Below, piece after piece: positions 1-8,905 of a stretch of DNA of 15,328 nt. The stretch spans positions 257,375 to 272,702 of the forward strand of contig MU128967.1 of assembly GCA_014904985.1 (NCBI GenBank), in the 5' to 3' direction. The notes beneath the pieces were generated by a model. The model saw only the letters and a list, made by a program, of their open reading frames with translations, was not told the DNA's origin and made no database searches. How positions within the stretch are numbered: the first letter of the stretch is position 1; each line of letters begins with the position of its first letter. The stretch is from Hydnum rufescens UP504. Its lineage: Eukaryota; Basidiomycota; Agaricomycetes; Cantharellales; Hydnaceae. The translations under genes and the position numbers were made by a program.

Positions 1-1506
1 GTCCAGACAGGAGTAGAGGTACTACAAGCTGTAATTACAGACTCCATACACCTAATGGGAGAAGAGAGGTACCCTTTTTCATTGACAAAGAGCACTCCTC
101 AGCAAGAAGCTATGGACGTTGACCACAATCAAGGAACTGTGCATGGCAAATAACTGCTGAAGTTATGGGTGGAAGTGACACCGTGCATCTAAAGAAACTA
201 AAGAATCTACACCAAGGGATGCTACTGGCCACCCTTATGGCATCCCTCACCTCCCTCCCTCCTACTCCTGACCTACCTAAGTGCCTAAAGGAACTGTGGG
301 AGGACAAATGCCTCCCCATACGCAAGGTTGCTCACTGAGCAGTTATGGTAGGCTGGGAGACTCTACAATGTGAGATCTAGCAGGGAGAAGAGGTCCCATA
401 CTCCCAACACCATCCATTCCTAGGTGCATATGCGAAAAAGCTTGATGTGTACAATGTGGAGCTAGATGACCACCTCAACCTCCAGCCCCTTCCACACATA
501 TACACAGAGCCATATGGCCTGGGACTCTTCGTACCTCCTGAGGAGGAAGCTACTCCCTCAGCCACAAACAAAGGCAAGGGGAGAGCAGTGGGACCAGGGC
601 AAGGATTCGAATTGGGATCTTGGAGCCTGTCAATGCCAACTCCCCCACTGAGCCCTCTCCGTCGCTCTCGGCAGCATGCTATCGTGCCTCTTCAGTGGAT
701 TGGGACACCTCTCCATCCCCTCCATCTAGTTGGAAAGACATCCCCTTGGATGAAAGCCCTTCACCTTCAGGGTCTAATCCTGAAGGGCTCCTCCAACAGA
801 TGCCCCCGTCAGCAATAAGATGATTGGCAGGATGGTCCCAATGGGTCTCCACTAGGGGAAGGGCTACTGAGCACTATGTGGACCCCTACTAAGGCCCATT
901 CCACATCACTGCAGACTCAAGGACCAGAACCGCCCCAGACCCCCGCATTACAGCGGATTGCCAGGTCTCCCCCAGGGGGAGGCCATCAGGCCATGGCTTC
1001 TGAAGAGGTGGCCCCAAGTATGCCACATATGGATTTCTTCATCATGAAAGCTAACAACAAGTTCGCAGATGTCAATGACTACCTCTATAGGGAGGCCCCT
1101 TTCCTTCCTACCACACAATGCCTCCCTCGAGTGCACCACTGCTTCACCTGCTTAATGGAGGAATCCATTACCCCATGGCCATACTAAAGGCCCCGGGTCC
1201 CATCCTATCTTCGGAACCCACAATATGCATCCTCCCAAGGGAGTTAACGGGCAAGACGGTGCCTGCTTCGTCCTCGGGTACAGGACACATGGGGACAAGT
1301 CCTAGTCCCCCCCATGCCTCAACACCAGCCCCCGAGGATTGAAGGGTGATTATGGAAGGCCCAACAGCCCAGGAGGAGGGGAAGAACCTGATAACCTACC
1401 AGGTGGGAGCAGGGGACCCCACCCTGCCAGAGCCCCGAGTGGTGACCTGGGCCTGGAAGGGGACCAGACCCAGGGCCACCAGGGCCACCGGGCAGGCTGG
1501 TCAGCC
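1..1506 (+). pseudogene. gag: Gag N-terminal region, decayed, proline-rich
   Basis: No single frame stays open, but plausible gag-like pieces follow one another in different plus frames. They include TPQQEAMDVD near 97-122, an acidic and proline-rich piece at 447-650, a Ser/Pro-rich piece at 640-815, and a longer piece at 876-1187. Positions 1450-1506 in another frame give a collagen-like GPDPGPPGPPG stretch. N-terminal gag regions of fungal Ty3/gypsy elements are commonly low-complexity and Pro/Ser-rich, and the same GPPGPPG flavour resumes at 5800 after the inserted element. That continuity is the main reason for calling this the front half of the gag at 5797. At least three frameshifts and many stops are present. 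The start codon is uncertain. Confidence 0.55.
1499..1506. repeat. Candidate target-site duplication, left copy
   Basis: GGTCAGCC occurs here and again at 5776-5783, bracketing the inverted-repeat element. On the right it lies directly at the element end (its first G overlaps the terminal GAG). On the left, 12 extra bases (1507-1518) separate it from the terminal CTCAAAAGG. The fit is therefore imperfect and chance is possible. Confidence 0.4.
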
Positions 1507-1518
1507 ATATAGCCTTAG

Positions 1519-1537
1519 CTCAAAAGGAGTACCATTT
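1519..1537 (+). repeat. Left terminal inverted repeat
   Basis: CTCAAAAGGAGTACCATTT matches the reverse complement of 5758-5776 exactly over 19 bases. The tip is itself nearly palindromic: CTCAAA near one side and TTTGAG or TTTTGAC on the other flank the GGAGTACC core. Confidence 0.7.
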
Positions 1538-1874
1538 TGACATGTTGTCTGGGCCTGAGAGGCTTAAATTGGGGTTGATGTCAAGTGATGATCAAAAACT
1601 GAATTTTGACCTCGGATGGATGGTTTTGACATCAAACTTGACATTAACCAATGTCAATGGCCTCAACCTCAAAGACTTAACAAGATGGAGTTCAATGCAA
1701 GGGCTATACACATTAAAGGATAAGAATTCAAGTACATTAATCTTCACTATCTATGAGGGCTCTATATAGACATGACCAAGGGCCTCTACTTCACAATCCC
1801 AAGTGATTGTCTGGGGTGTTGTAAATATATTTCATAGATCCAGGTGAACAAGACAAATCCAACAAGCCCATGAA
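1538..1874. other. Left outer segment of the foldback element, no gene seen
   Basis: This AT-richer stretch holds several TTGACATCAA/TTGATGTCAA-like motifs and no credible coding frame. A TATA-like CTATATAG occurs near 1761-1768. Only the first ~130 bases resemble the matching right end. The last ~40 bases begin to resemble the ~300-bp unit. Confidence 0.4.
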
Positions 1875-3358
1875 CACCCAAGTGGGGCAAGATATGAGTG
1901 ATATTGAGTGGGATGGGAGGAGATGAGGAACAGTGAGACCAAAAATTGTCAGAACACCTTGAGAGTGGGGGCATTGAAAAGCTGTGATTTGGCTGCATAG
2001 AATGCACCCACACACAGCTTGAACAACAATCCCCTTCCCCCTGGGGGACCACATGAGGGCAGTGGGAGAGGATGGGGATAGTGAGATGAGGATGATCGGA
2101 TTGCTTTGTAAATGGGCTTAAAGGATGTGGACGAATAGGGCAATTCCAACAAGCCTATGAACACCCAATTTGGTTAAGATTTGAGGATTCCAGGTGATGT
2201 TGAGTGGGAGGGCAGGAGGAGATGAGGAACAGCATGGCCAAAAATTGTCAGACCACCTTGAGAGTGGGGGTGTTGAAAAGCTGCAATTTGGGCGCATAGA
2301 ATGCACCCACACACAGCTTGAACAACAACCCCCTTCCCCCTGGGGGACCACATGAGGGCAGGGGGAGAGGATGGAGATAGTGAGATGAAAAATGATCAGA
2401 CTGCTTTGTAAATAGGCTTGAAAGATGCGGACGAACAAGGCGATTCCAACAAGCCTACGAACACCCAATTTGGTTAATATTTGAAGATTCCAGGTGATGT
2501 TGAGTGGGAGGGCAGGAGGAGATGAGGAACAGCATGGCCAAAAATTGTTGGACTACCTTGAGAGTGGGGGTGGTGAAAAGATGAGATTTGGGCACATAGA
2601 ATGCAGCAACACACAGCTTGAACAACAACCCCCTTCCCCCTGGGGGACCACATGAGGGCAGGGGGAGAGGATGGAGATAGTGAGATGACAAATGATTGTA
2701 TTGCTTTGTAAATAGGCTTGAAAGATGCGGACAAATGAGGCGGTTCCAACAAGCCACGAACACCCAATTTGGTTAATATTTGAGGATTCCAGGTGATGTT
2801 GAGTGGGAGGGCAGGAGGAGATGAGGAACAGCATGGCCAAAGATTGTCAGACCACCTTGAGAGTGGGGGTGTTGAAAAGCTGCAATTTGGGCGCATAGAA
2901 TGCACCCACACACAGCTTGAACAACAACCCCCTTCCCCCTGGGGGACCACATGAGGGCAGGGGGAGAGGATGGAGATGGCGAGATGAGGAGTGATCAGAT
3001 TGCTTTGTAAATAGGCTTGAAAGATGCAGACGAACAAGGTGATTCCAACAAGCCTACGAACACCCAATTTGGTTAAGATTTGAGGATTCCAGGTGATGTT
3101 GAGTGGGAGGGCAGGAGGAGATGAGGAACAGCATGGCCAAAATTGTCGGACCACCTTGAGAGTGGGGGTGTTGAAAAGCTGTGATTTGGGCACATATAAT
3201 GCACCCACACACAGCTTGAACAACAACCCCCTTCCTCCTGGGGAACCACATGAGGGCAGGGGGAGAGGATGAAGATAGTGAGATGAGGAATGATCAGATT
3301 GCTTTGTAAGTAGGCTTGAATAATGCGGACAAACAGGACAAATCCAGCAGGCCTGAGA
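1875..3358 (+). repeat. Left-arm array of five ~300-bp tandem units
   Basis: The marker CACCCAAtttGGTTAA begins near 2162, 2462, 2761 and 3061, with a diverged copy at 1875, giving spacings of 287, 300, 299 and 300 bases. Each unit also carries GATGTTGAGTGGGAGGGCAG, CCACCTTGAGAGTGGG, a CACACACAGCTTGAACAACA box and GACCACATGAGGGCAG. Units differ from each other by scattered substitutions. Apparent minus-strand open frames of up to 250 codons here simply read through the repeat and are not supported as genes. A sixth, strongly diverged unit continues at 3359-3530. Confidence 0.9.
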
Positions 3359-4563
3359 GCTCCCGAAATGGCCAATATTTGGTCATCCCAGCTGCTGTTG
3401 AGTGGAAGGTGAAGTGAATGTGGTCATGGATTCTCTTGAAGTAGGCTTGTTGGACAGCTGAGATTTGGGCACACAGAATGTGCCCACACTCAGCATGTCT
3501 GACAAAGCCATGGCCCTGGTGGGACCTGGGACTGTCCCATTCGAAGTACAGTGAGTGTTGAAACAGCAGACTCAACACCGGCAGTTGCTGCAGTCAGCAA
3601 AGCGCCCATGTACACAGTTGTGCAGCAATCTTGCTAGCATTAATGTTGGTGATTCCATTGTCCCATTGTGTTTTTCCTCTTTATGTCCATCTACCTATTT
3701 TGGTGTGCAGCATTACTGTGTATGCATATATGTACACCTTAGGCAAACACCCTTAAGTACCTAGTTAGCTATGTAATACCCTATAGGCACATCCTACCTA
3801 CAGAGGTCTAAGTTATAATGGTACACTTGGAATACTCACCTATCTATTTGCTTGAAAAATAGATAGGTGAGTATTCCAAGTGTACCATTATAACTTAGAC
3901 CTCTGTAGGTAGGATGTGCCTATAGGGTATTACATAGCTAACTAGGTACTTAAGGGTGTTTGCCTAAGGTGTACATATATGCATACACAGTAATGCTGCA
4001 CACCAAAATAGGTAGATGGACATAAAGAGGAAAAACACAATGGGACAATGGAATCACCAACATTAATGCTAGCAAGATTGCTGCACAACTGTGTACATGG
4101 GCGCTTTGCTGACTGCAGCAACTGCCGGTGTTGAGTCTGCTGTTTCAACACTCACTGTACTTCGAATGGGACAGTCCCAGGTCCCACCAGGGCCATGGCT
4201 TTGTCAGACATGCTGAGTGTGGGCACATTCTGTGTGCCCAAATCTCAGCTGTCCAACAAGCCTACTTCAAGAGAATCCATGACCACATTCACTTCACCTT
4301 CCACTCAACAGCAGCTGGGATGACCAAATATTGGCCATTTCGGGAGCTCTCAGGCCTGCTGGATTTGTCCTGTTTGTCCGCATTATTCAAGCCTACTTAC
4401 AAAGCAATCTGATCATTCCTCATCTCACTATCTTCATCCTCTCCCCCTGCCCTCATGTGGTTCCCCAGGAGGAAGGGGGTTGTTGTTCAAGCTGTGTGTG
4501 GGTGCATTATATGTGCCCAAATCACAGCTTTTCAACACCCCCACTCTCAAGGTGGTCCGACAA
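3143..4563. repeat. Perfect central palindrome, 707-bp arms, 7-nt spacer
   Basis: Position x on the left pairs with 7706-x on the right. The arms 3143-3849 and 3857-4563 surround the 7-base spacer GCTTGAA (3850-3856). Sections compared base by base (about 3181-3300 and 3765-3849 with their partners) are identical. Identical translated frames cover 3294-3578 and 3555-3764 against 4128-4412 and 3942-4151. The symmetry first breaks at an A-run: four A at 3139-3142 against five T on the other side. The inner ~320 bases (3530-3849) are unlike the ~300-bp units. No gene is supported; identical frames on opposite strands are a result of the symmetry. Confidence 0.92.
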
Positions 4564-5440
4564 TTTTTGGCCATGCTGTTCCTCATCTCCTCCTGCCCTC
4601 CCACTCAACATCACCTGGAATCCTCAAATCTTAACCAAATTGGGTGTTTGTAGGCTTGTTGGAATTGCCTTGTTCGTCCACATCTTTCAAGCCTATTTTA
4701 CAAAGCAGTCCGATCATTTGTCATCTCACTATCTCCATCCTCTCCCCCTGCCTCATGTGGTTCCCCAGGAGGAAGGGGTTGTTGTTCAAGCTGTGTGTGG
4801 GTGCATTCTATGCACCAAAATTGCAGCTTTTCAACACCCCCACTCTCAAGGTGGTCTGACAATCTTTGGCCATGCTGTTCCTCATCTCCTCCTGCCCTCC
4901 CACTCAACATCACCTGGAATCCTCAAATATTAACCAAATTGGGTGTTCGTGGCTTGTTGGAACCGCCTCATTTGTCCGCATCTTTCAAGCCTATTTACAA
5001 AGCAATCTGATCATTTTTCATCTCACTATCTCCATCCTCTCCCCCTGCCCTCATGTGGTCCCCCAGGGGGAAGGGGGTCGTTGTTCAAGCTGTGTGTGGG
5101 TGCATTCTATGCGCCCAAATTGCAGCTTTTCAACACCCCCACTCTCAAGGTAGTCCAACAATCTTTGGCCATGCTGTTCCTCATCTCCTCCTGCCCTCCC
5201 ACTCAACATCACCTGGAATCCTCAAATCTTAACCAAATTGGGTGTTCGTAGGCTTGTTGGAATTGCCCCATTTGTCCACATCCTTTAAGCCCATTTACAA
5301 AGCAATCCGATCATCCCTCATCTCACTATCCCCATCCTCTCCCACTGCCCTCATGTGGTCCCCCAGGGGGACAGGGGTTGTTGTTCAAGCTGTGTGTGGG
5401 TGAATTCTGTGCACCCAACTCACAGCTTTTCAACACCCCT
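4347..5440 (-). repeat. Right-arm array of ~300-bp tandem units, inverted
   Basis: The complement of the left-arm marker, TTAACCAAATTGGGTG, ends at 4646, 4945 and 5244, giving 299-base spacings, and is followed by a partial terminal unit to about 5440. That terminal unit shares variants with the left terminal unit (AGTGGGAGAGGATGGGGATA and GGGCTTAAAGGATGTGG read on the other strand). The two array ends therefore correspond, while the right arm has about one internal unit fewer. The 200-codon plus-strand frame at 4331-4933 is a read-through of repeat units and not a supported gene. Confidence 0.9.
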
Positions 5441-5757
5441 TTCCCTGATGGAGGCAATGGATCATCCCTGTGTTCTCCATGTATTGTCATAATTAGTCTC
5501 CATTTGTGTCAATGTCTATCAGAGTACAAAATCACTCATTATAACCCATTGTGGCTATCCCTGATAATGCTGTGTTGCCTGCTGACCCCAAGGCCCACAT
5601 TCCCCTGGTTTCCAGACCCCCTCCCGCTACCCCCATGTGGTTCCCCCTCCATGTAGCATTGATATTGGCTGAAGTTGAATTTCTCTTAAGGTCAATTTGA
5701 TCATTGTCAATTGACATCAAAGAAAATCAGTCCTCCTTAGGCCAGTGAAATGACCTC
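5441..5757. other. Right outer segment of the foldback element, no gene seen
   Basis: This segment lies between the last partial subrepeat and the right terminal repeat. It holds no credible coding frame. Its last ~100 bases are loosely inverted relative to the left end (TTGATCATTGTCAATTGACATC); the remainder matches nothing else in the window. Confidence 0.4.
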
Positions 5758-5776
5758 AAATGGTACTCCTTTTGAG
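5758..5776 (-). repeat. Right terminal inverted repeat
   Basis: AAATGGTACTCCTTTTGAG is the exact reverse complement of 1519-1537. Local context CCTCAAATGGTACTCC followed by TTTTGAGG makes this tip a small palindrome of its own. Confidence 0.7.
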
Positions 5777-5783
5777 GTCAGCC
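5776..5783. repeat. Candidate target-site duplication, right copy
   Basis: GGTCAGCC repeats the bases at 1499-1506 and directly adjoins the right end of the inverted-repeat element. It reads Gly-Gln-Pro in the gag frame that opens at 5776, and the left copy can also read Gly-Gln-Pro. Confidence 0.4.
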
Positions 5784-6640
5784 CAAGTGGCTGACCGAGG
5801 TGCCACCGGGACCTCCAGGAGGTGCCAGTGGTTTCTTCCAGCAGCCACAGGGGCTGATATGGGATAACAAACTCAAGTGGTTGGTCATTCCAGAATGGGA
5901 TGGGGACCCGGAGATGGCCCTAGAGTGGATCCTAGCCTGTGATGACCTTGCTAACCTTGGCACGGAAGTCACGAGACTTCTGCCCATGATAGCATCATCT
6001 CAATTTAGAGGTGCCATAGCCTCAGCATGGCGAGCTCACTCTCATCCAATCCGCACTCCCATATTACAATCCTGGCATAAGCTAGAAGATTGGGTGCTCA
6101 AACACTATCTAGGTGATTCCTGGGTTACGGTGCAGCATCTAATGTACAGTAAAGAGACATTCCAAGGTGCAGCGCATCCCTACGAATCCCCGGCCCAATA
6201 CATCCAGCGACACATTCTTCACACCCGTCTCTTCTATCGATTCCTGGTCAATAGTGCTGAAGAGATGGCATCAATCATGGAGAATGCCCCCTCCCTTGGA
6301 ATCATGTACTGCACTGGAGTGAGAGGCCTCCCATTGAAGATGTGCTCACTTTAGCTAAGCAGTACGAAGACATGCTAGTACAAGATTGGGAGGACGAACG
6401 ACACCAGCAGAGGAGATGTGAATGGAGGCAGCACAAGCAAGCAAACCTCACAGATGTCGGGAGTCCCTCCTCTGGCAGCTCAGATTCCCTCCATTCAGAA
6501 TGGAGGATGATGAGGAAGGCACCTACAAATACTCTGATACGAGTATGGTGCAGGAGGTTATGTCAAGAGCCTATAATGCGAACAAATGCCCCTTCAAGCC
6601 CAGGAACTGAGATCAATCGAGAAAGCCACAGCTAGATCAT
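5776..6640 (+). pseudogene. gag: Gag core (capsid-like) of the plus-strand Ty3/gypsy copy
   Basis: One frame runs from 5776 through GQPKWLTEVPPGPPG into the capsid-like region, with LKWLVIPEWDGDPEMALEWI near 5872-5931 and later SAWRAHSHP, SWHKLEDW and FLVNSAEEM. The pattern of a Trp- and Leu-rich helical domain beginning after a GPP linker fits Ty3/gypsy gag. Near 6290-6305 the frame shifts: the expected continuation (NHVLHWSERPPIEDVLTLAK) is read in another frame to about 6400. Basic, Gln/Arg-rich sequence follows toward the zinc knuckle. There is no start codon of its own in this stretch, since the true start lay upstream of the inserted element. Decayed copy. Confidence 0.72.
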
Positions 6641-6876
6641 ACAGTGGCAAGTATGGAGAAAACATATCTGTACCCATGCAATGATTCGGTCATCAGCCAC
6701 CATAAACCTGGACAACACTGTTTCACCTGCAGGAGTGAGAAACACTGGCTGCATGAATGTCCCCACTACAGGGAATTCTCCAGGTGTCTGGACTGCAAAA
6801 CTTTGCAGAAAGAACATAGACACTATGAAACCCTGCAATACAAGGCTGCATACGTGGCGTACATCAATGAATGAAT
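6641..6876 (+). pseudogene. gag: Gag nucleocapsid zinc-knuckle segment
   Basis: The open frame at 6644-6874 contains CFTCRSEKHWLHEC (about 6720-6761), a C-x2-C-x4-H-x4-C zinc knuckle with all four metal ligands. A second, incomplete cluster CLDCKTLQKEHRHYE follows. Such knuckles bind genomic RNA during particle assembly in retroelements. The frame ends beside an (AATG) microsatellite at about 6866-6880, which may mark the break. It lies between the gag core and the protease, as expected. Confidence 0.7.
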
Positions 6877-6882
6877 GAATGG
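6864..6882. repeat. AATG microsatellite
   Basis: About four tandem AATG units (CAATGAATGAATGAATGGG) lie at the end of the zinc-knuckle frame and include its stop codon. Confidence 0.7.
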
Positions 6883-7341
6883 GCAGTCTTTTCAGTAGAG
6901 GAGCAGGGGACAATTGCTCCACCACCTGTCTCCAGTGTAATTAGGAAGGAGCCTACATTTGTGGAGACACATCCCAACCTACTAAATAATGTAAATACAA
7001 CTGCAAAGACTTTTGGGAGATCCCTCCAGCTGCCTGAGCACCCCTGAGGCCGAAGAAGCCACCAGATGAGGGAAAGGAAGATGACCGAACCATAAGGGCC
7101 AAATTAAGCATTGAGGCAAGGGAGGCCCCAAGGGGCCGCAATTGCCAACAATGATGGATGGGATGTCTCGCCTGCATGTAATGCATGACCTGCAGAGTGA
7201 ACTAATGGAAGCGCAAGTTGATCCCACCCCCCAAGAGTAAATTTGCACACTCACTAGGCCAGAGGGGGACCCCTTTTCCCCGGTCCAAAGGAGGAGGGAC
7301 ATCCCCCAGGAATAAGCACAGTCCAGTGCATGAAGGCACAA
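6883..7341 (+). other. Gag-protease spacer, no intact frame
   Basis: The stretch between zinc knuckle and protease shows short pieces such as PAPEEPR-like Pro/Glu-rich sequence but no continuous frame. It is probably decayed linker of the same retroelement. Minus-strand open frames here have no recognisable content. Confidence 0.35.
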
Positions 7342-7833
7342 TCAATGCCTCAGGGAAGATCTGCCTTGGGTATAACGGCCCTTAGCATTCTTGACAGCCA
7401 CCTGGGAAGCATAGAAGGACCCATAACGCAGTTGTGCTTAGATTCAGGTGCAGATATCATGCTGCTGTCAGAGGAATGCTATCGTGCCTTCCCTTCATGA
7501 CCTAAGCTCCAGAAAGGGATGAAGCGTAATCTGTTCAAGCTTACCAGCCAAGCACAAATACTAGGCTTCATCAACCTAACCTTCCTAATGCGGTTGAAGG
7601 AAGGCCAATGGCTAGAGTTCATGGAAGAAGCATACATCATCCCAGGGATGAACGTACCAGTCCTCCTAGGGGAGGACTTCCAAGTCAACTATGAAGTCTC
7701 AGTCCTGCGCATGGCCCAAGAGTCCACATTGTCTATTCAACAGCCTCAAGGTGTATTTACAGTACAAGCCTACTCGACTCTGCCACCTGCTTTAAACATG
7801 GAAATAAGACCCAGGCATCCAGAAGGAATATGA
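7342..7833 (+). pseudogene. Retropepsin-type aspartic protease, broken by an in-frame TGA
   Basis: In one plus frame, ITQLCLDSGADIMLLSEECY contains the DSG active-site triplet (7441-7449) of retroviral-type aspartic proteases, which cut the polyprotein. The frame continues through a TGA at 7498-7500 to GFINLTF and IIPGMNVPVLLGEDFQVNY near 7636-7692. The LLGxDF piece matches the C-terminal signature of Ty3/gypsy proteases. The TGA sits between FPS and PKLQKGM; a CGA (Arg) codon is a likely ancestor but this is inference. The trailing sequence to 7833 is linker. Without readthrough the protease would be cut in half. Confidence 0.7.
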
Positions 7834-8728
7834 GACAGAAACACATACCTCACCACCTCGCAACGGGACAGGACTCAGCAGTCACACCCTACCTCTACCT
7901 CCAAGAAAGACCACCTCATAAAGGCCGCCAAGGACATTTGTATTTTCCCCAGACATTTGGTGAAGATAGGGTTGCAAGGCCAGTTCCAAGGGCAAGAGGA
8001 ATGGCTCGTCAAGAAGGTCATACTTCCTTCAGAGGATGGGTACTTCCTGGCCTCTCCTTCCTGCCTGATATGATCTGACAACCCATTCCTCCTGGTCTCT
8101 AACCCTTCACCTTGGCCAAAATGGATACAAGCAGGAGATGTACTGGGGATCCTTCACGATCCAAACAAATATTTTGACGGTGGGTGGGATGAGACACAGT
8201 TGAGGAAATTACAGGCCTATGCACTACTGGTCCAGAAGATCGCCAAGGGTTCCCTAGGTGAACAGGATTTGGCGGAAAGACCAGCCAGGCAGACAGGACC
8301 CAAAGAGGCCATACCAGAGCCTGAGGAGCTTGACGAACTGTGGGGCCCCAAGATGTCAGAGCCCCAGATCCTATGATGTATCGGGAAGAAGACCTAGAAG
8401 CAATCATCAACATCTCCCCGATGCACCCCCAGAAATCCAGAAACGGACCTTCACCCTGGTCCGCAAGTGTATTAAGGTGTTTGGCTTCAATGATTGTCTT
8501 GGAACACTGGAGATGATAGCCAAGATCCATTTGAAAGAGAGGGTGGACCCTATTTCTCTGCCCATGTATGGAGCATCCCTGGCAAAAAGGAAGGTGATTG
8601 ATGAACAGATGGAGAAGTGGATCAGGCAGGAGGTCATAGAGCCTTCTAAGAGCCCGTGGGCATGCCAGTAGTCATAGTGTACCAGAATGGGAAACCTAGG
8701 TTCTGTGTAGACTACTGCAAGTTGAATT
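7834..8728 (+). pseudogene. pol: Protease-RT linker and N-terminal reverse transcriptase, truncated
   Basis: Shifting frames give IFPRHLVKIGLQGQFQGQEE (from about 7941), then QAGDVLGILHDPNKYFDGG (from about 8130), then an RT start in the frame of 8258-8671: IKVFGFNDCLGTLEMIAKIH and MEKWIRQEVIEPSKSPWA. The last is the RT finger motif that precedes the PVVIV strand. A one-base deletion near 8662 moves PVVIVYQNGKPRFCVDYCKLN to another frame. The usual motif is CVDYRKLN; here the Arg codon reads TGC, consistent with CGC to TGC. Similarity stops at about 8728, before the palm domain with its catalytic Asp residues, so no polymerase activity is possible. Confidence 0.75.
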
Positions 8729-8905
8729 AGGGTATTGCACAGGGTTTCAAACCTGCAGGTTTTGACCCTGTGGGGGAGATCCCCATGGGGCGGGAGTACC
8801 AATATGGACCCATGACTAAAACCTGCCAAGAACCCACCATCCCTGGGAATATGCAGGCAGGTTTGATCTGAGACTATGTAGGGAGTCCTAGACTATTGAT
8901 ACTAC
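8729..8905. other. Unassigned sequence at the RT break
   Basis: This 177-base stretch replaces the expected RT sequence. It contains a 14-base palindrome AAACCTGCAGGTTT near 8750 and a later GCAGGTTTGATC near 8858 that inverts it. No coding frame is evident. It may be a fragment of another repeat or a deletion scar; no family is recognised. Confidence 0.3.

Larger units (their letters stand above)
1519..5776. mobile_element. Foldback-like element with long inverted-repeat arms
   Basis: The two ends are inverted copies: CTCAAAAGGAGTACCATTT at 1519-1537 and its reverse complement at 5758-5776. Looser inverted similarity continues inward for roughly 100-130 bases (for example GATGTCAA and ATGATCAAA on the left and their complements on the right). 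Inside lie inverted tandem arrays of ~300-bp units and a central palindrome. No transposase-like frame is seen. The architecture (long, internally subrepeated inverted arms, little central sequence, insertion into another element) is that of foldback-type non-autonomous DNA elements as known in other eukaryotes. The parent transposase family cannot be told from this sequence. The outermost ~300 bp of the two sides are otherwise dissimilar. Confidence 0.65.
1..8728 (+). mobile_element. Decayed Ty3/gypsy retrotransposon, interrupted and 3'-truncated
   Basis: The parts run in plus-strand order: proline-rich gag N-terminus (1-1506), gag core (5797-6640), CCHC zinc knuckle (about 6722-6763), protease with DSGAD (7441-7455), linker, and the first part of reverse transcriptase (8410-8728). 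This gag, protease, RT order is that of Ty3/gypsy. A 4.26-kb inverted-repeat element (1519-5776) splits gag between the Gly-Pro-Pro linker and the gag core. The copy ends abruptly just after the RT motif FCVDYCKLN; the catalytic RT palm, RNase H and integrase are absent. The 5' LTR lies outside the window and no paired 3' LTR was recognised. Frameshifts and stops occur in every domain, so the copy cannot encode a working polyprotein. The family is well supported; exact outer limits are not. Confidence 0.82.

Noticed and set aside
2474..3226. 250-codon minus-strand open frame
   Set aside because: It reads through successive ~300-bp repeat units, repeats its own peptide, changes frame with one-base indels between units and has no domain.
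1875..3358. CRISPR array
   Set aside because: The repeats are ~300 bases long and contiguous, with no short repeat and spacer pattern, and the setting is a eukaryotic retroelement.
3555..4151. Identical 69-codon frames on opposite strands
   Set aside because: They are a direct result of the palindrome and not two genes.
3143..4563. Palindrome as a pure sequencing or assembly fold-back artefact
   Set aside because: It cannot be fully excluded for the central part, but the outer arms differ in unit number and in substitutions and end in separate inverted tips, which a folded read would not produce.
4331..4933. 200-codon plus-strand open frame
   Set aside because: It is the mirror image of minus-strand frames in the left arm plus extra repeat units. 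Symmetry explains it and no protein feature supports it.
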